DNA of 64,000 nucleotides from Shewanella maritima (GCF_004295345.1 NZ_CP036200.1:2588501-2652500); one strand, 5' to 3'. Shown: positions 41,607-52,762, counted from the first letter of the stretch. A program made the numbers and translations. Notes: generated by a model from the letters alone, not told the origin.

Positions 41607-44255
41607 CTAGCCAGTGTTACGCATACCTGCCGCTACACCCGCGATGGTGAGCATCAGCGCTAATTGTACATTGTCAGAAGGTGACTCTTCTTTACGAGTA
41701 CGAGCTAACAGCTCGGTCTGTAAGAAGTTTAGCGGATCAATGTAAGGATTACGCAATTTCACCGATTCCTGGTTCCATGGCGTGTGCGACATTAACTCGT
41801 CAGACTCAGTGAGTGACAACACAGTTTCAATGCCTTGACGTAAACGGTCTCGTAGCTTCTTACCTAATGGTCGTAACGATTCCTCTACTAGACTGCGCTC
41901 ATAGTACTTGGCAAGATTGGGCTCCGCTTTCATGTACACCATCTCTAGCATAGACAAGCGTGTTTCGAAGAATGGCCATTGTGATTGCATTTCTTGTAGT
42001 AATTGCTTCTCACCACGCCCCATTGCCGCTTGTAGTGCTTCTCCTGCGCCTAACCAGGCTGGCAGCATCAAACGGTTCTGTGACCAGGCAAAAATCCAAG
42101 GGATTGCACGTAGGCTTTCAATACCGCCATCAATTCTGCGTTTAGCTGGGCGACTACCTAACGGCAGTTTGCCGAGTTCAACTTCAGGGGTTGCGCTGCG
42201 GAAATAAGGTACGAAGTCTTTTTCGCCGCGTACAATGCCGCGATAAGCATCAACAGATTCAGCGGCAATGCGCTCGATACATTCACGCCAGTGAGCTTTA
42301 GGCTCTGGAGGTGGTAGCAAAGTCGCTTCCATCACGGCTGAGGTATAAAGCGCGAGTGACTGCACTGCAAGTTTTGGTAGACCAAACTTAAATCGGATCA
42401 TCTCACCTTGTTCAGTTACGCGAATGCGACCATCTACTGAGCCAGGTGGCTGAGATAGAATCGCTTTGTGTGCCGGTCCACCGCCGCGACCAATTGAGCC
42501 ACCACGACCGTGGAATAGCATTAGTTTTACATCTGCTTTTTTACACACTTCTACAAGCTGCTCTTGAGCACGATATTGTGCCCAGGCCGCAGCCATCACA
42601 CCGGCATCTTTAGCAGAGTCAGAATAACCAATCATGACTTCTTGCATGCCTTTGGTATAGCCGCGATACCAGTCAATGTCTAACAGTGCGGTAATACAAT
42701 CAGCTGCGCCAGTTAGGTCATCTAAGGTTTCAAATAGCGGCACCACGCGCATAGGGTGTTGGCAACCACTTTCTTTTAGAAGTAGCAGCACTGCAAGAAC
42801 ATCAGACGGATTACTTGCCATTGAAATTACATATGAACCAAGCGCGTTGGCAGGCTGCTTAGCCACGAGTTTGCAAGTGGCCAGTACTTCGGCTACTTCT
42901 TCACTTGGTTGCCAGGTTGCAGGAATAAGCGGGCGTTTACCCGTTAGCTCGCGCAGCAAAAATGCCTGCTTTTCTGACTCATCCCAATGGTTATAGTCAC
43001 CCATACCCAGGTAGCGCGTAAGCTCTGCGACAACGTCGCTGTGACGCTCAGCATCCTGCCTGATATCTAGGCGCAGCATATGGATGCCAAAACAACTTAG
43101 GCGGCGCAGCATATCAAGTAGTAAGCCATTGGCAATTAAACGCATTCCACAGTCGCACAGGCTGGTGTACAGCATCAATAGCGGCTTGTGTAAGTCATCA
43201 AATTGCCAAATGAGTTCACTGGTATCAGCATCTGGGTGATGACCGTCAATACGCTCATTTAAGTAGTCGATGGTCGCTCTTAGTTTGCAGCGTAGCTCGC
43301 GCAGCACGTCACGGTATGGCTCCATGCTGTTATTCGTGGCAGCGAGTAACTCGTCATTCGCTTGCTCCATCGACAGATCGCTGATTAAAGTGACGACATC
43401 TTTTAGATAGAGTCTTGCAGCTGCGTGACGATTACGCAGTAACACTTCTTCAGTGACTTTAGCGGTGACAAACGGGTTGCCATCGCGGTCGCCACCCATC
43501 CAGCTTGAGAATTTGACTGGGCAGATATCGATTGGCAACTGTTCGCCAATGCGCTGCTCAAGCTGATCGCTGAGTTGGCGCAGAAAATCAGGTATTGCGT
43601 GCCATAAAGACGACTCAATCGTGCTTAAACCCCAACGAGCCTCATCAACTGGTGTTGGTCGCTCGTGGCGGATTTCATTGGTGTGCCAGATCTGAGCGAT
43701 GAGCTGACGCAATCGCAAATTAGATTGCTTGCGTTCACGGTCTGTCAGTTGTGGGTTTTCTTGTTCGGTCAAGCAGTCGACTACAGATGAGTATTTTTGA
43801 ATTAAGGTGCGACGTGAAATTTCAGTTGGGTGAGCTGTCAGTACTAAGTCAATATTAAGCTCGCTTAAGCAGTGCAGTACGTCGTCTTTGTCAAAGTTGG
43901 TGTTAAGTACGCGTCCAAGTAACTGCTCCACAGGATCGGGCACACAGACAAGCTCGTCACAGTTTCGGCTAATAGTATGGAACTGCTCGGCTAGGTTTGC
44001 TAAGTTGAGGAACTGATTGAATGCTTTAGCAAATGGGACTAACTCTTCGTCGGGAAGCGAGGTTAACAGTGCCAGCATTTGTTCTCTAGCGGCTTCATCA
44101 CCCTGGCGTGACTGTTTGGCTAAAATACGGATCTGTTCTACTTTTTCTAAAAATGCAGGCCCGAGGTGACTTTGCATGGTTTCACCAAGAATTTGACCTA
44201 AGTTACCTACATTTGATCTCAGCGAGGCGTACATATCCGCTGTTTCAGTTGTCAT
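41607..44255 (-). CDS. ppc: Phosphoenolpyruvate carboxylase
   Basis: Ppc adds bicarbonate to PEP to make oxaloacetate, replenishing the TCA cycle. The 882 residues (883 in E. coli) keep the active-site segments [14 protein letters not shown] (His near 137), [10 protein letters not shown] (catalytic Lys), [14 protein letters not shown] and the C-terminal MRNTG. The start is the ATG at 44255 ([17 protein letters not shown]), where GGGGAAG precedes it. A start 36 bp upstream would add residues outside the family. It is separated from argE by 147 bp containing a 9-bp hairpin at 44388-44411 without a T run. Confidence 0.97.
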   Translation of the reverse strand: MTTETADMYASLRSNVGNLGQILGETMQSHLGPAFLEKVEQIRILAKQSRQGDEAAREQMLALLTSLPDEELVPFAKAFNQFLNLANLAEQFHTISRNCDELVCVPDPVEQLLGRVLNTNFDKDDVLHCLSELNIDLVLTAHPTEISRRTLIQKYSSVVDCLTEQENPQLTDRERKQSNLRLRQLIAQIWHTNEIRHERPTPVDEARWGLSTIESSLWHAIPDFLRQLSDQLEQRIGEQLPIDICPVKFSSWMGGDRDGNPFVTAKVTEEVLLRNRHAAARLYLKDVVTLISDLSMEQANDELLAATNNSMEPYRDVLRELRCKLRATIDYLNERIDGHHPDADTSELIWQFDDLHKPLLMLYTSLCDCGMRLIANGLLLDMLRRLSCFGIHMLRLDIRQDAERHSDVVAELTRYLGMGDYNHWDESEKQAFLLRELTGKRPLIPATWQPSEEVAEVLATCKLVAKQPANALGSYVISMASNPSDVLAVLLLLKESGCQHPMRVVPLFETLDDLTGAADCITALLDIDWYRGYTKGMQEVMIGYSDSAKDAGVMAAAWAQYRAQEQLVEVCKKADVKLMLFHGRGGSIGRGGGPAHKAILSQPPGSVDGRIRVTEQGEMIRFKFGLPKLAVQSLALYTSAVMEATLLPPPEPKAHWRECIERIAAESVDAYRGIVRGEKDFVPYFRSATPEVELGKLPLGSRPAKRRIDGGIESLRAIPWIFAWSQNRLMLPAWLGAGEALQAAMGRGEKQLLQEMQSQWPFFETRLSMLEMVYMKAEPNLAKYYERSLVEESLRPLGKKLRDRLRQGIETVLSLTESDELMSHTPWNQESVKLRNPYIDPLNFLQTELLARTRKEESPSDNVQLALMLTIAGVAAGMRNTG

Positions 44256-44402
44256 AAAGACTTCCCCAAAAAATAAACCTTCCCTGAACAATAACCATCG
44301 CAGCGAATTGGGTCAATAACTAATCAATCTATCTTGAAATAAAATTTCGTTAGATTGTTACAGTTTTAGCAATTGCTCAACAACTGAATTCAATAAGCTG
44401 GG

Positions 44403-45554
44403 TTATTGAATACAGGCTTGATAGATGAGTTTTTTAAGTAGCTCAACTGTAGGCTTCATATATTCCAGTCCAATGAACTCATCAGGTTGGTGAGCCTGCT
44501 CAATACTACCCGGACCAAGTACCAAAGTCTGGCAACCAAGTTGCTTAATATAGGGCGCTTCGGTGGCATAGTTGACCACTTCTGCTTGCTTACCTGCCAC
44601 TTGTTCAACAATTTTGGTCCATTCATCATTTGCACTACCGGCAAAAGGCTCAGAGCCAGGATAAAGTGTGCTGATGCTGACACTGCCAGGATATTGTTTA
44701 GAGATGTCTTCAAGATAGTTGATCACCATTTGCTCTAGTTCAATTAAAGGCATACCGGGTAAGGGCCTTAAATCAATGTGTAAGTCACAACAGCCACAGA
44801 TTCTATTTGCCGCATCACCGCCATGAATACTGCCAAAGTTCATGGTTGGGTAGGGCACGCTAAAGGCATCTTCGCGATAGTTCTCTGCCAAATGTTGTTT
44901 GAGTTTGAGCAATTGCCCAATCACCAAGTGCATAATTTCAATGGAATTGAGCCCTTTAGCCGGATCGGATGAATGACCGCTGCGACCGATGATCTTAATT
45001 CCCTGCGCCAAATGGCCTTTGTGCATATATACAGGTTTCAAACTGGTTGGCTCGCCGATGATGGCGTAATCAGGTTTGATTTCGGTGGAGTTAGCAAATG
45101 CCTTGGCGCCATTCATGGTGGTTTCTTCATCTGCGCTGGCAAAAATAGTCAGTGGTCTTTTGAACTCATTAATAGGTAGGTCTTTCAAGGCTTCAAGCAC
45201 TAATGCGAAAAAGCCTTTCATATCGCAAGTACCTAAGCCATACCAACGATTATCTCGCTCGGTAAGCGTGAATGGGTCATGGCTCCAACGCCCTTCATCA
45301 AACGGAACTGTATCAGTATGCCCCGCGAGTAATAAACCTCCATCACCTTGACCTAAGCGGGCAATCAAATTGTGCTTCTCGCGGGTATTTGCCACCTCGG
45401 GGCTAGTACACTCAAACCCTAAGTCATTAAACCAGCTTTGTAGCAAATCTATCACTGGTTTATTGCTGATATCTTCAGCCGATTCTAATGAGCTGATTGA
45501 TGGGGTAGCGATCAATTCACTAAAGCTTGTTTTAAGATCTGGCAGCTTACTCAT
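44403..45554 (-). CDS. argE: Acetylornithine deacetylase
   Basis: ArgE hydrolyses N-acetylornithine to ornithine, the fifth step of the linear arginine pathway. The 383 residues equal E. coli length. They show the M20 metallopeptidase pattern: GHTDTVPFD near 80, the DMKGFFA segment, the catalytic Glu in SADEETT and the GHSSDP block. It is divergent from argC, and the gap has ARG-box-like sites close to its start. The presence of argE indicates the linear, not cyclic, route. Confidence 0.95.
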   Translation of the reverse strand: MSKLPDLKTSFSELIATPSISSLESAEDISNKPVIDLLQSWFNDLGFECTSPEVANTREKHNLIARLGQGDGGLLLAGHTDTVPFDEGRWSHDPFTLTERDNRWYGLGTCDMKGFFALVLEALKDLPINEFKRPLTIFASADEETTMNGAKAFANSTEIKPDYAIIGEPTSLKPVYMHKGHLAQGIKIIGRSGHSSDPAKGLNSIEIMHLVIGQLLKLKQHLAENYREDAFSVPYPTMNFGSIHGGDAANRICGCCDLHIDLRPLPGMPLIELEQMVINYLEDISKQYPGSVSISTLYPGSEPFAGSANDEWTKIVEQVAGKQAEVVNYATEAPYIKQLGCQTLVLGPGSIEQAHQPDEFIGLEYMKPTVELLKKLIYQACIQ

Positions 45555-45563
45555 GAAATCTCC

Positions 45564-45602
45564 GTAAAATATTTATTCAAAAATATTGCATAAGTATAAA
45601 GT
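45564..45602. promoter_or_regulatory. Tandem ARG-box-like ArgR sites, argE-argC gap
   Basis: Two 18-bp sites 3 bp apart, the ArgR hexamer spacing. The first core, AAAAT-ATTT-ATTCA (45566-45579), matches one half of the consensus TGAAT-wwww-ATTCA well. The second, TGCAT-AAGT-ATAAA (45587-45600), matches the other half better. They lie 10 bp from the argE start, upstream of argC. The remaining 45603-45799 is an argC leader with a possible TTTCGCC/GGCGAAA stem at 45707-45748. Confidence 0.55.
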
Positions 45603-45799
45603 TATGATAGTCTAGCAAACACTTAATAGCACTACCATAACCCCGATAGTAAAAATGAAAACAAACACCAGTACAGTTAGCTACAACAATTTGCGTTTTT
45701 ATCTGATTTCGCCTTTCCGTCGACGATAAGTAGTCACCTTGGGCGAAAGCCTATTGCTCCATTGTTCACTTTTAACATGACACTTATAAGAAAAGATCT

Positions 45800-46780
45800 A
45801 TGAAAAATATCGCAATTATTGGTGCTAGCGGTTATACCGGTGCCCAAATTACTCAGTTGATCAACGCTGATGCTAACCTTGATATTCAGGGTATCTACGT
45901 CTCAGAAGCAAGCCTTGATAAATACAAGCCGCTTAGCGAGCTTTATCCTTCTTATCAAGATATTAGTCTAAAACTGCAGCCACTTACCCAGCAGGCAAAA
46001 CAGCATATTATTGCAACGGCCGATGCCGTGGTACTCGCGACAGATCATGCGGTGAGTCTCGCTTTGGCTGCCGAGTTTCATGCGCAAAAGCTCGCCGTGT
46101 TCGACTTAAGCGGCGCATATCGTTTTGAAGATGCGGCGCAATACCCTAAGTGGTATGGCTTTGAACATACGCAGCCGCAACTGCTTGCTCAGGCGGTATA
46201 TGGACTTGCCGAATGGAATAAAGAGCAAATTACCCAATCGTCTATGGTTGCAGTGCCTGGCTGCTACCCAACCGCATCGCTGCTGGCACTAAAACCGTTA
46301 ACCGATTTATTTGCCGGCAGTTTACCGGTTATCAATGCCGTTAGTGGAGTAACAGGAGCTGGGCGTAAGGCGCAGCTACATACGAGTTTTTGTGAAGTTA
46401 GCCTGACACCTTACGGCGTACTTGGGCACAGGCATCAACCTGAAATCGCCACCCAACTGGGTCATGAGGTGATTTTCACCCCGCATCTTGGCAACTTCAA
46501 ACGTGGTATTTTAGCCACTATTACGGTGCAGCTAAAAGCGGACACCACAGCTGAGCAAATTGCTAAAGCTTTTAGTGTTTATGACGATGAGCCGTTAGTT
46601 CATGTAAAGCAAAACCTATTCCCGAAAGTTGATGATGTGGTGCATACCACTCAGTGTCACATCGGTTGGAAATATGATGCCAACAACCATCATATTGTGA
46701 TTGCTAGCGCGATTGACAACCTCATGAAAGGTGCTGCGAGCCAAGGACTGCAGTGCATTAAAATTCACTTTGGGCTTTAA
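45800..46780 (+). CDS. argC: N-acetyl-gamma-glutamyl-phosphate reductase
   Basis: ArgC reduces N-acetylglutamyl phosphate to the semialdehyde with NADPH. The 326 residues show the dinucleotide site [15 protein letters not shown] at the N-terminus and the active-site cysteine in [15 protein letters not shown] (near 155), followed by [11 protein letters not shown]. It is the first gene of argCBFG, after AAAAGATCT with a modest ribosome site. argB follows after 9 nt. Confidence 0.96.
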   Translation: MKNIAIIGASGYTGAQITQLINADANLDIQGIYVSEASLDKYKPLSELYPSYQDISLKLQPLTQQAKQHIIATADAVVLATDHAVSLALAAEFHAQKLAVFDLSGAYRFEDAAQYPKWYGFEHTQPQLLAQAVYGLAEWNKEQITQSSMVAVPGCYPTASLLALKPLTDLFAGSLPVINAVSGVTGAGRKAQLHTSFCEVSLTPYGVLGHRHQPEIATQLGHEVIFTPHLGNFKRGILATITVQLKADTTAEQIAKAFSVYDDEPLVHVKQNLFPKVDDVVHTTQCHIGWKYDANNHHIVIASAIDNLMKGAASQGLQCIKIHFGL

Positions 46781-46789
46781 GGTAATCAC

Positions 46790-47569
46790 ATGAATAAAAC
46801 AAATACATTAGTGATTAAAGTCGGTGGTGCTTTGCTGCAGCAACCGCAAGCCATGGCAAATTTGATGGCTGCTTTGAAGTCGATGATTGCCGCGGGGCAA
46901 CATGTGGTGTTAGTGCACGGTGGCGGTTGTCTAGTTGATGAGCAGTTACTGGCTAATGGTAAGCAAACAGTAAAGTTAAATGGTTTACGGGTTACCCCTG
47001 AAGATCAAATCGACATTGTTGTAGGAGCGCTGGCGGGTACTAGCAATAAGTTGTTGCAAGGTGCAGCTATTAAAGCGGGTGTGACTGCAGTAGGAATGAG
47101 CTTAACTGACGGTCAAAGCGTTTCAGCCAAGATTAAAGCTAAGGAGCTAGGCTTAGTGGGCGAAGTTGTGCCAGGTAATCCAGCTTATCTACAGTTTATG
47201 TTATCACAGGGCTGGTTGCCTATATGTAGCTCGATAGCAATTGATGAGCATGGTAATCGCCTTAACGTCAATGCCGACCAAGCTGCAGCCGCTATTGCAC
47301 AATTACTGGATGCTACCTTGGTATTGTTGTCAGACGTACCAGGCGTGCTCGATGCGTCACGCTCATTAATCCCATTTTTAAACCAACAACAAATTAGCCA
47401 GCTTGTGTCAGATGGCGTGATTGAGAAGGGAATGAAGGTAAAAGTTGAGGCGGCATTAGACGTGGCTCAGCAATCTGGCATTGCCGTAAACATCGCATCA
47501 TGGAAAGACACCCAAGCACTTATTGGTTTTGCTAACGGCGTTAGCCTTGGCACTCAGATCCAACCTTAG
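46790..47569 (+). CDS. argB: Acetylglutamate kinase
   Basis: ArgB phosphorylates N-acetylglutamate. The 259 residues are close to E. coli length (258). They hold the amino-acid kinase motifs VIKVGGALL near 9 and VLVHGGG near 39-45, and NVNADQAAAAIAQLL. It has no N-terminal helix of the arginine-sensitive hexameric kinases, so feedback control probably rests on the synthase step. The gap to argF is 11 nt. Confidence 0.96.
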   Translation: MNKTNTLVIKVGGALLQQPQAMANLMAALKSMIAAGQHVVLVHGGGCLVDEQLLANGKQTVKLNGLRVTPEDQIDIVVGALAGTSNKLLQGAAIKAGVTAVGMSLTDGQSVSAKIKAKELGLVGEVVPGNPAYLQFMLSQGWLPICSSIAIDEHGNRLNVNADQAAAAIAQLLDATLVLLSDVPGVLDASRSLIPFLNQQQISQLVSDGVIEKGMKVKVEAALDVAQQSGIAVNIASWKDTQALIGFANGVSLGTQIQP

Positions 47570-47580
47570 GAGATACCACA

Positions 47581-48486
47581 ATGAATCATCTTCTTTCGAT
47601 TAAAGACTTAACTCAAAGCCAATTGCTACAACTGTTGGCTCTGGCAAAGCAAATTAAGGCGAACCCACAAGGGTATGCACAAGCATTAGCAGGCAAAAGC
47701 GTTGTCATGCTATTTGAAAAGCCGTCTCTGCGAACCCGAGTTAGTTTTGATATCGGCATTAATAAGCTAGGTGGTCATGCGCTTTATCTTGATCAACAAA
47801 ATGGTGCGTTAGGTAAGCGCGAGCCGGTATCAGACTTTGCTAGCAATATTTCATGTTGGGCTGATGCAATTGTGGCGCGAACCTTTGCTCACTCAACTAT
47901 CGAGCAGTTGGCTGAGCATGGCACAGTGCCGGTGATCAATGCGCTGTCAGATATGTATCACCCATGCCAAGGGCTTGCAGACTTTCTCAGTTTGTCAGAA
48001 ATGTTTGATGACTTAAGCAAGGTGAAGCTTGCTTACATAGGTGATGGCAACAATGTGACCCATTCACTGATGTATGGCGCGGCATTACTCGGTGTGCAAA
48101 TGACAGTTGTTTGCCCTAAAGGGCATTTCCCTGATGGTCAGGTTGTGTGTGAAGCGCAGCAAATCGCTGCCGAGCACGGCGGTAAGTTAGTACTAACATC
48201 AGATATTAATGAGCTTGGCGAGCAGGATGCGATTTACACCGATACCTGGATTTCGATGGGCGATAGTACCCCAATGGCTGAAATTGAAGCTAAGTTTAAG
48301 CCATATCAAGTGACTGAAGAGTTAATGCAAGGTGCAGGTGCCAACTACTTTATGCATTGCTTACCGGCCTACCGTGAGGTTGAGGCGACTGCCGCTGTGG
48401 TTGATGGCGAAGGTTCACTGATATTACGTCAAGCGGAAAACCGCATGCACGCGCAAAACGCGGTATTGGTGACCTTACTCGGGTAA
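47581..48486 (+). CDS. argF: Ornithine carbamoyltransferase
   Basis: ArgF makes citrulline from ornithine and carbamoyl phosphate. The 301 residues are the short anabolic form, shorter than E. coli ArgF (334). Visible motifs are SLRTR (carbamoyl phosphate site, near 50), MYHPCQGLADFLSL with HPxQ (near 120-133), the SMG ornithine loop DTWISMGD and the catalytic HCLPAYR (near 260). It lies in the operon between argB and argG. Confidence 0.95.
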   Translation: MNHLLSIKDLTQSQLLQLLALAKQIKANPQGYAQALAGKSVVMLFEKPSLRTRVSFDIGINKLGGHALYLDQQNGALGKREPVSDFASNISCWADAIVARTFAHSTIEQLAEHGTVPVINALSDMYHPCQGLADFLSLSEMFDDLSKVKLAYIGDGNNVTHSLMYGAALLGVQMTVVCPKGHFPDGQVVCEAQQIAAEHGGKLVLTSDINELGEQDAIYTDTWISMGDSTPMAEIEAKFKPYQVTEELMQGAGANYFMHCLPAYREVEATAAVVDGEGSLILRQAENRMHAQNAVLVTLLG

Positions 48487-48568
48487 CACTCAGCGTAAAT
48501 TAGTTAACCCGTAAATTAGATTGAAACAAATTACATACGTTAAAAAGATTAAAGTTAGGAACAGCAAC

Positions 48569-49792
48569 ATGGCAATTAAGCAACACGATAATGATGTGAA
48601 AAAGGTAGTACTTGCTTACTCTGGTGGCCTTGATACCTCAGCGATTATTCCCTGGTTAAAAGAAACCTATAACAACTGTGAGATCGTCGCCTTTTGCGCA
48701 GATGTGGGTCAAGGTGATGAAGAGTTAGAAGGTTTGCATGAAAAGGCAATCGCTTCAGGTGCTTCTGAATGCTATATCGTCGATTTAAAAGAAGAGTTAG
48801 TCGCTGATTATATTTACCCGACCATTGCCACTGGCGCCATTTACGAGGGTACTTATTTATTGGGTACCTCAATGGCAAGACCAATTATCGCCAAGGCTCA
48901 GGTCGAGGTTGCGCGTAAAGTCGGCGCAGATGCCGTATGTCATGGCTGTACTGGTAAGGGCAACGATCAGGTGCGTTTTGAAGGCTGTTTTGCGGCATTA
49001 GCGCCTGATTTAAGAGTTATCGCTCCATGGCGCGAATGGTCGATGGTTAGCCGTGAAGACCTGCTTGATTACTTAGCTGAGCGCAACATTGCGACTACGG
49101 CTTCTGCAACTAAGATTTATAGCCGTGATGCTAACGCTTGGCATATTTCCCATGAAGGCGGCGAGTTAGAAGATCCATGGAATGAGCCAACGAAAGAAGT
49201 ATGGACCATGACGGTAGCGCCTGAAGATGCGCCTAATGAGCCTGAATATGTATCGCTGACGTTAGAGCAGGGCAAAGTGACCCAGGTAAATGGTGAGAGC
49301 CTAACGCCTTATGGAGCATTAATGGCACTTAACGAGATTGCCGGTAGGCATGGCGTCGGGCGTATTGATATTACCGAAAACCGTTTAGTGGGTATGAAGT
49401 CTCGTGGTTGCTACGAAACGCCGGGTGGCACTGTGATGTTTGCCGCGCTCAGAGCAATTGAAGAGTTGGTGCTAGATAAAACCAGCCGCGAATGGCGTGA
49501 ACAAGTTGGCGCGCAAATGGCGCATCTAGTGTATGACGGTCGCTGGTTTACACCTTTGTGTGAGTCATTACTTGGGGCGTCTAAGCCGTTAGCAGATTTA
49601 ATTAACGGTGAAGTGGTATTAAAGCTTTATAAAGGTCAAGCAAGCGCGGTGAAGAAGCGCTCGCCAAACAGTTTATATTCAGAAGAGTTTGCCACTTTTG
49701 GTGAAGATGAGGTTTATAACCAAAAAGATGCAGAAGGCTTTATCCGTCTCTACTCATTGGCCAGCCGAATTCGTGCATTAAACACCAAATAA
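48569..49792 (+). CDS. argG: Argininosuccinate synthase
   Basis: ArgG joins citrulline and aspartate with ATP. The 407 residues show the PP-loop ATP motif [14 protein letters not shown] near 13-26, the [15 protein letters not shown] block and [11 protein letters not shown]. The start is the ATG at 48569 after TTAGGA. The in-frame codon at 48521 gives 16 extra unconserved residues. An intrinsic terminator follows it, before argH. Confidence 0.96.
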   Translation: MAIKQHDNDVKKVVLAYSGGLDTSAIIPWLKETYNNCEIVAFCADVGQGDEELEGLHEKAIASGASECYIVDLKEELVADYIYPTIATGAIYEGTYLLGTSMARPIIAKAQVEVARKVGADAVCHGCTGKGNDQVRFEGCFAALAPDLRVIAPWREWSMVSREDLLDYLAERNIATTASATKIYSRDANAWHISHEGGELEDPWNEPTKEVWTMTVAPEDAPNEPEYVSLTLEQGKVTQVNGESLTPYGALMALNEIAGRHGVGRIDITENRLVGMKSRGCYETPGGTVMFAALRAIEELVLDKTSREWREQVGAQMAHLVYDGRWFTPLCESLLGASKPLADLINGEVVLKLYKGQASAVKKRSPNSLYSEEFATFGEDEVYNQKDAEGFIRLYSLASRIRALNTK

Positions 49793-49814
49793 CCCTTAAC
49801 GCATTATTTGCAAG

Positions 49815-49846
49815 AACGGGGCTACTTATGAGCCCCGTTTGTTTTT
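49815..49846 (+). terminator. Terminator between argG and argH
   Basis: AACGGGGCT (49815-49823) pairs with AGCCCCGTT (49831-49839), followed by TGTTTTT. It lies 23 nt after argG inside the arg cluster. Confidence 0.82.
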
Positions 49847-49905
49847 AGTTACCAGAGTTTAGCTACAAGAAGTATAGCAACCAGATTACTTAAGAGGACA
49901 ACACA

Positions 49906-51273
49906 ATGGCATTATGGGGTGGCAGATTCCAAGGTGAAAGCAGTGCTTTGTTTAAGCAATTCAACGACTCATTACCGATTGATTACCGCTTGTTCGAGCA
50001 TGATGTCGTTGGTTCGATTGCTTGGGCTGATGCTATTGCCAGCGTGGGCATTATTACCGAGCAAGAATGTGCTGATTTAAAACAAGCACTAAATGAGCTG
50101 CTTCAAGAGTTTGCTGATAAACCAGAGCAAATAGCAAGCCATGGTGCAGAGGATATTCATAGCTATGTTGAGCAACAGCTAATTGCCAAGGTTGGTGATT
50201 TAGGCAAAAAACTGCACACAGGTCGTTCACGTAACGATCAAGTCGCTACTGACTTGAAGCTATGGTGTAAAGCTCAGGGTGAATCGCTACTGGCTAAGTT
50301 AGGGACTTTACACGCAGAGCTATTGGCACTTGCCGAGCGTGAAGTTGACGCTGTAATGCCTGGGTATACCCATTTACAACGGGCGCAACCTGTTACCTTC
50401 GGCCATTGGTGCTTGGCTTATGTCGAGATGTTTGAGCGGGATATTAGCCGCTTACAAGATGCACTAAAACGTGCGGATACTTGCCCGCTAGGTAGTGGCG
50501 CACTTGCTGGCACGGCTTACAGTATGGACCGTTATGCAATTGCTGCAGCACTGAACTTTAGCGGCCCAACACTCAATAGTCTAGATACGGTGTCAGACAG
50601 AGATCATGTTGTCGAGCTATGCAGCAGCGCATCGATCAGCATGATGCATCTAAGCCGTATGGCAGAAGACTTAATCTTCTTTAACTCAGGTGAAGCTAAC
50701 TTTATTTCGCTAGCTGATAATGTCACGTCTGGCTCATCACTAATGCCGCAAAAGAAAAACCCCGATGCATTAGAGTTGGTGCGTGGTAAAACGGGTCGGG
50801 TTTATGGCGCGCTGGTGGGCATTTTAACTACCATGAAAGCATTGCCGCTTGCTTACAACAAAGATATGCAAGAAGACAAAGAGGGCTTGTTTGATGTGGT
50901 AGACACCTGGTCTATTTGTTTAGATATGACTGCACTTGTGTTGTCGGGCTTATCAGTTAACCGTCCGCAAGCATTGCAAGCGGCGCAGCAAGGTTATGCT
51001 AATGCAACTGAGCTAGCTGATTATTTGGTGGCTAAAGGCATGCCATTTAGGGAAGCCCACCATGTTGTCGGTGAGGTTGTTGTATTTGCTATCAACCAGC
51101 AAAAGGCGATTGAGCAACTTTCGGTTGCTGAGTTGAAGCAGTTTGCAGAGCTAATTGATGATGATGTGTATCAAGACCTGACAATTGAAGAGTGTTTAGC
51201 TAAGCGTGACGTATTAGGCGGCACAGCTGTCAATCAGGTCAAAGCCGCGATAGCAACAAAGCTCGGTCAGTAA
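49906..51273 (+). CDS. argH: Argininosuccinate lyase
   Basis: ArgH cleaves argininosuccinate to arginine and fumarate, the last step. The 455 residues match E. coli (457) and show the fumarase-superfamily signature [12 protein letters not shown] near 278-289, [13 protein letters not shown] near 105 and [11 protein letters not shown]. It lacks the fused C-terminal acetyltransferase domain of the ArgH-ArgA type found in Vibrio relatives. It lies 113 bp after argG with a terminator between, so it needs read-through or its own promoter. Confidence 0.96.
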   Translation: MALWGGRFQGESSALFKQFNDSLPIDYRLFEHDVVGSIAWADAIASVGIITEQECADLKQALNELLQEFADKPEQIASHGAEDIHSYVEQQLIAKVGDLGKKLHTGRSRNDQVATDLKLWCKAQGESLLAKLGTLHAELLALAEREVDAVMPGYTHLQRAQPVTFGHWCLAYVEMFERDISRLQDALKRADTCPLGSGALAGTAYSMDRYAIAAALNFSGPTLNSLDTVSDRDHVVELCSSASISMMHLSRMAEDLIFFNSGEANFISLADNVTSGSSLMPQKKNPDALELVRGKTGRVYGALVGILTTMKALPLAYNKDMQEDKEGLFDVVDTWSICLDMTALVLSGLSVNRPQALQAAQQGYANATELADYLVAKGMPFREAHHVVGEVVVFAINQQKAIEQLSVAELKQFAELIDDDVYQDLTIEECLAKRDVLGGTAVNQVKAAIATKLGQ

Positions 51274-51344
51274 GAGCGCTCAACGCAGATAACGCCCTAT
51301 TATAGGGGCATCTGTTTCAGGTGCATCTGTACATCATTAAATGC

Positions 51345-51380
51345 AAAAGCCATAGCAACCTGCGTTGCTATGGCTTTTTT
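51345..51380. terminator. Bidirectional terminator after argH
   Basis: A 15-bp perfect stem, AAAAGCCATAGCAAC (51345-51359) with its complement at 51364-51378, has a CTGC loop, and T runs lie on both strands. It serves argH and the convergent gene at 51430. Confidence 0.94.
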
Positions 51381-51429
51381 GTATCTTGCTAAGAGCTATG
51401 ATGATTGCTTGTGATTGTTATGGCTAGAG

Positions 51430-52071
51430 CTACTGCTTAATAAAGTCGTAACCTGCTTTCACCGCGCCCCAAACCTGCTCTCCACTGGCATCAAAGCCGC
51501 GATCCCAGCTCATAATGCTATCTGCGGTAACTGTTACTTCAGAGGTGGCATAGCTTGCACCGCGCAGTTTACTTTTACATTCGTCAGCTTTGGTTGAGCC
51601 AATGTACGCTGCGCTGTCTGCTGACCAGGTTAGGTAAACAGTACACCCTTGCTTTTCAGTCAAATCTTTAGGGCTTAATTTACCTAGTGGATTGGTGTCT
51701 AGGTAATCGCCGGCATAGTCTTTTGGGTTGGCAAAGGTGTATACCTTGCTGGCAAATTCTGTTTCTGAAATAGCGCTTATCTCATATACCCGCTGACGAT
51801 ACGGCTCTTTTAAGTGAGTGGCAGCCGCTTGCTCAACATACAGCCAGGTTGATTTTTCTGATGGCCAAATCTGCACCATATTCAAATGGATATTAAAGAA
51901 GTCTTTGTCATCAATTGACTGTTGTTCACTGGTAAAATGGCCTTGCATCCAGCCAAGTAGTCGAGCTTGGTTTTCTTGAGTGAGATCAGCTGCATTAGCT
52001 TGTGATACAGAGGTGATTAGCGCGCAATTAGCAATACCGATTGCCATCACTGTTTTTGAAAAAAGTGTCAC
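51430..52071 (-). CDS. Secreted CpcT/CpeT-family protein
   Basis: A GTG start at 52071 (AAGGGAG upstream) gives 213 residues with a signal peptide ending near SQANA. A longer frame up to 52209 has no ribosome site and no signal. The mature part has LLGWMQGHFTSEQQ, a segment with VQIWP, then WLYVEQAAA, PYRQRVYEI and later a Cys pair (EKQGCTVYLTW, ADECKSKL). This is the pattern of the CpcT/CpeT family, known in cyanobacteria as bilin lyases for phycobiliproteins. Homologues in non-phototrophs have no assigned function. Nothing around it suggests bilin chemistry, so I infer a periplasmic protein that keeps the CpeT barrel for another ligand. Confidence 0.7.
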   Translation of the reverse strand: MTLFSKTVMAIGIANCALITSVSQANAADLTQENQARLLGWMQGHFTSEQQSIDDKDFFNIHLNMVQIWPSEKSTWLYVEQAAATHLKEPYRQRVYEISAISETEFASKVYTFANPKDYAGDYLDTNPLGKLSPKDLTEKQGCTVYLTWSADSAAYIGSTKADECKSKLRGASYATSEVTVTADSIMSWDRGFDASGEQVWGAVKAGYDFIKQ

Positions 52072-52217
52072 AGGAACTCCCTTCCAATTGTTTAAATTGC
52101 AGCCAACGGTAAACAAATTTGAGGCTATAGGCAAGGGTGCGTAGCAAAACTGACACGTAATCATTGATTTAAAGAGGATTTGGCTAGGAAGCACAGTCAG
52201 TGGTAACAACTTACAAA

Positions 52218-52242
52218 AAAGCCAGTCGTGATGACTGGCTTT
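52218..52242 (-). terminator. Terminator of the ccmABCDE operon
   Basis: AAAGCCAGTC (52218-52227) pairs with GACTGGCTTT (52233-52242). On the minus strand the stem is followed by a T run, 22 nt after ccmE. Confidence 0.88.
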
Positions 52243-52264
52243 GTAGATTGAAACTCATATGAGT

Positions 52265-52762
52265 TTAGTAAGACTTTTTCTCACCTTGCTGCTCACTGTA
52301 GTCAAGCTTGTTATGGCCTTGACCCATAGCTTCAGCTACTTCTGGTGGCATATAGTTTTCGTCATGCTTCGCCAGTACTTCGGTTGCTTCTACTTTACCT
52401 GGCTCGATTAAGATACCCTGGGCAACAATACCTTGTCCTTCACGGAACAGATCTGGTAGTAGGTCATCGAAAGTCACCATGATAGCGCCGCCAAATGAGT
52501 CATGAATTTCGAACTCAACGTGCAGGCTGTCAGGATCACGAACTAGTGTACCTACTGTTACCATACCACCTACGCGGATACGTTGACCGATTTCAGGTTT
52601 AACACCCGTGTCTTGCTTACCGTTAACAATTTCATACGGTGTGAAGAATAGGTTTAGATTTGAGTTTAGAGCATATAGCAATAACGATGCGACAACGGCA
52701 ACACCACCAATTAAAGATAAGGCTAGTGCGAGTCGCTTTTTACGTCTTGGATTTAGGTTCAC
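52265..52762 (-). CDS. ccmE: Cytochrome c maturation heme chaperone CcmE
   Basis: CcmE binds heme covalently in the periplasm and passes it to CcmF for attachment to apocytochrome. The 165 residues have one N-terminal membrane anchor (about 10-31), an OB-fold domain with IRVGGMV, and the heme-binding LAKHDENY with His133 and Tyr137. The GTG start overlaps the ccmD stop by 4 bp. The tail after residue 140 is hydrophilic, as in the family. Confidence 0.96.
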   Translation of the reverse strand: MNLNPRRKKRLALALSLIGGVAVVASLLLYALNSNLNLFFTPYEIVNGKQDTGVKPEIGQRIRVGGMVTVGTLVRDPDSLHVEFEIHDSFGGAIMVTFDDLLPDLFREGQGIVAQGILIEPGKVEATEVLAKHDENYMPPEVAEAMGQGHNKLDYSEQQGEKKSY

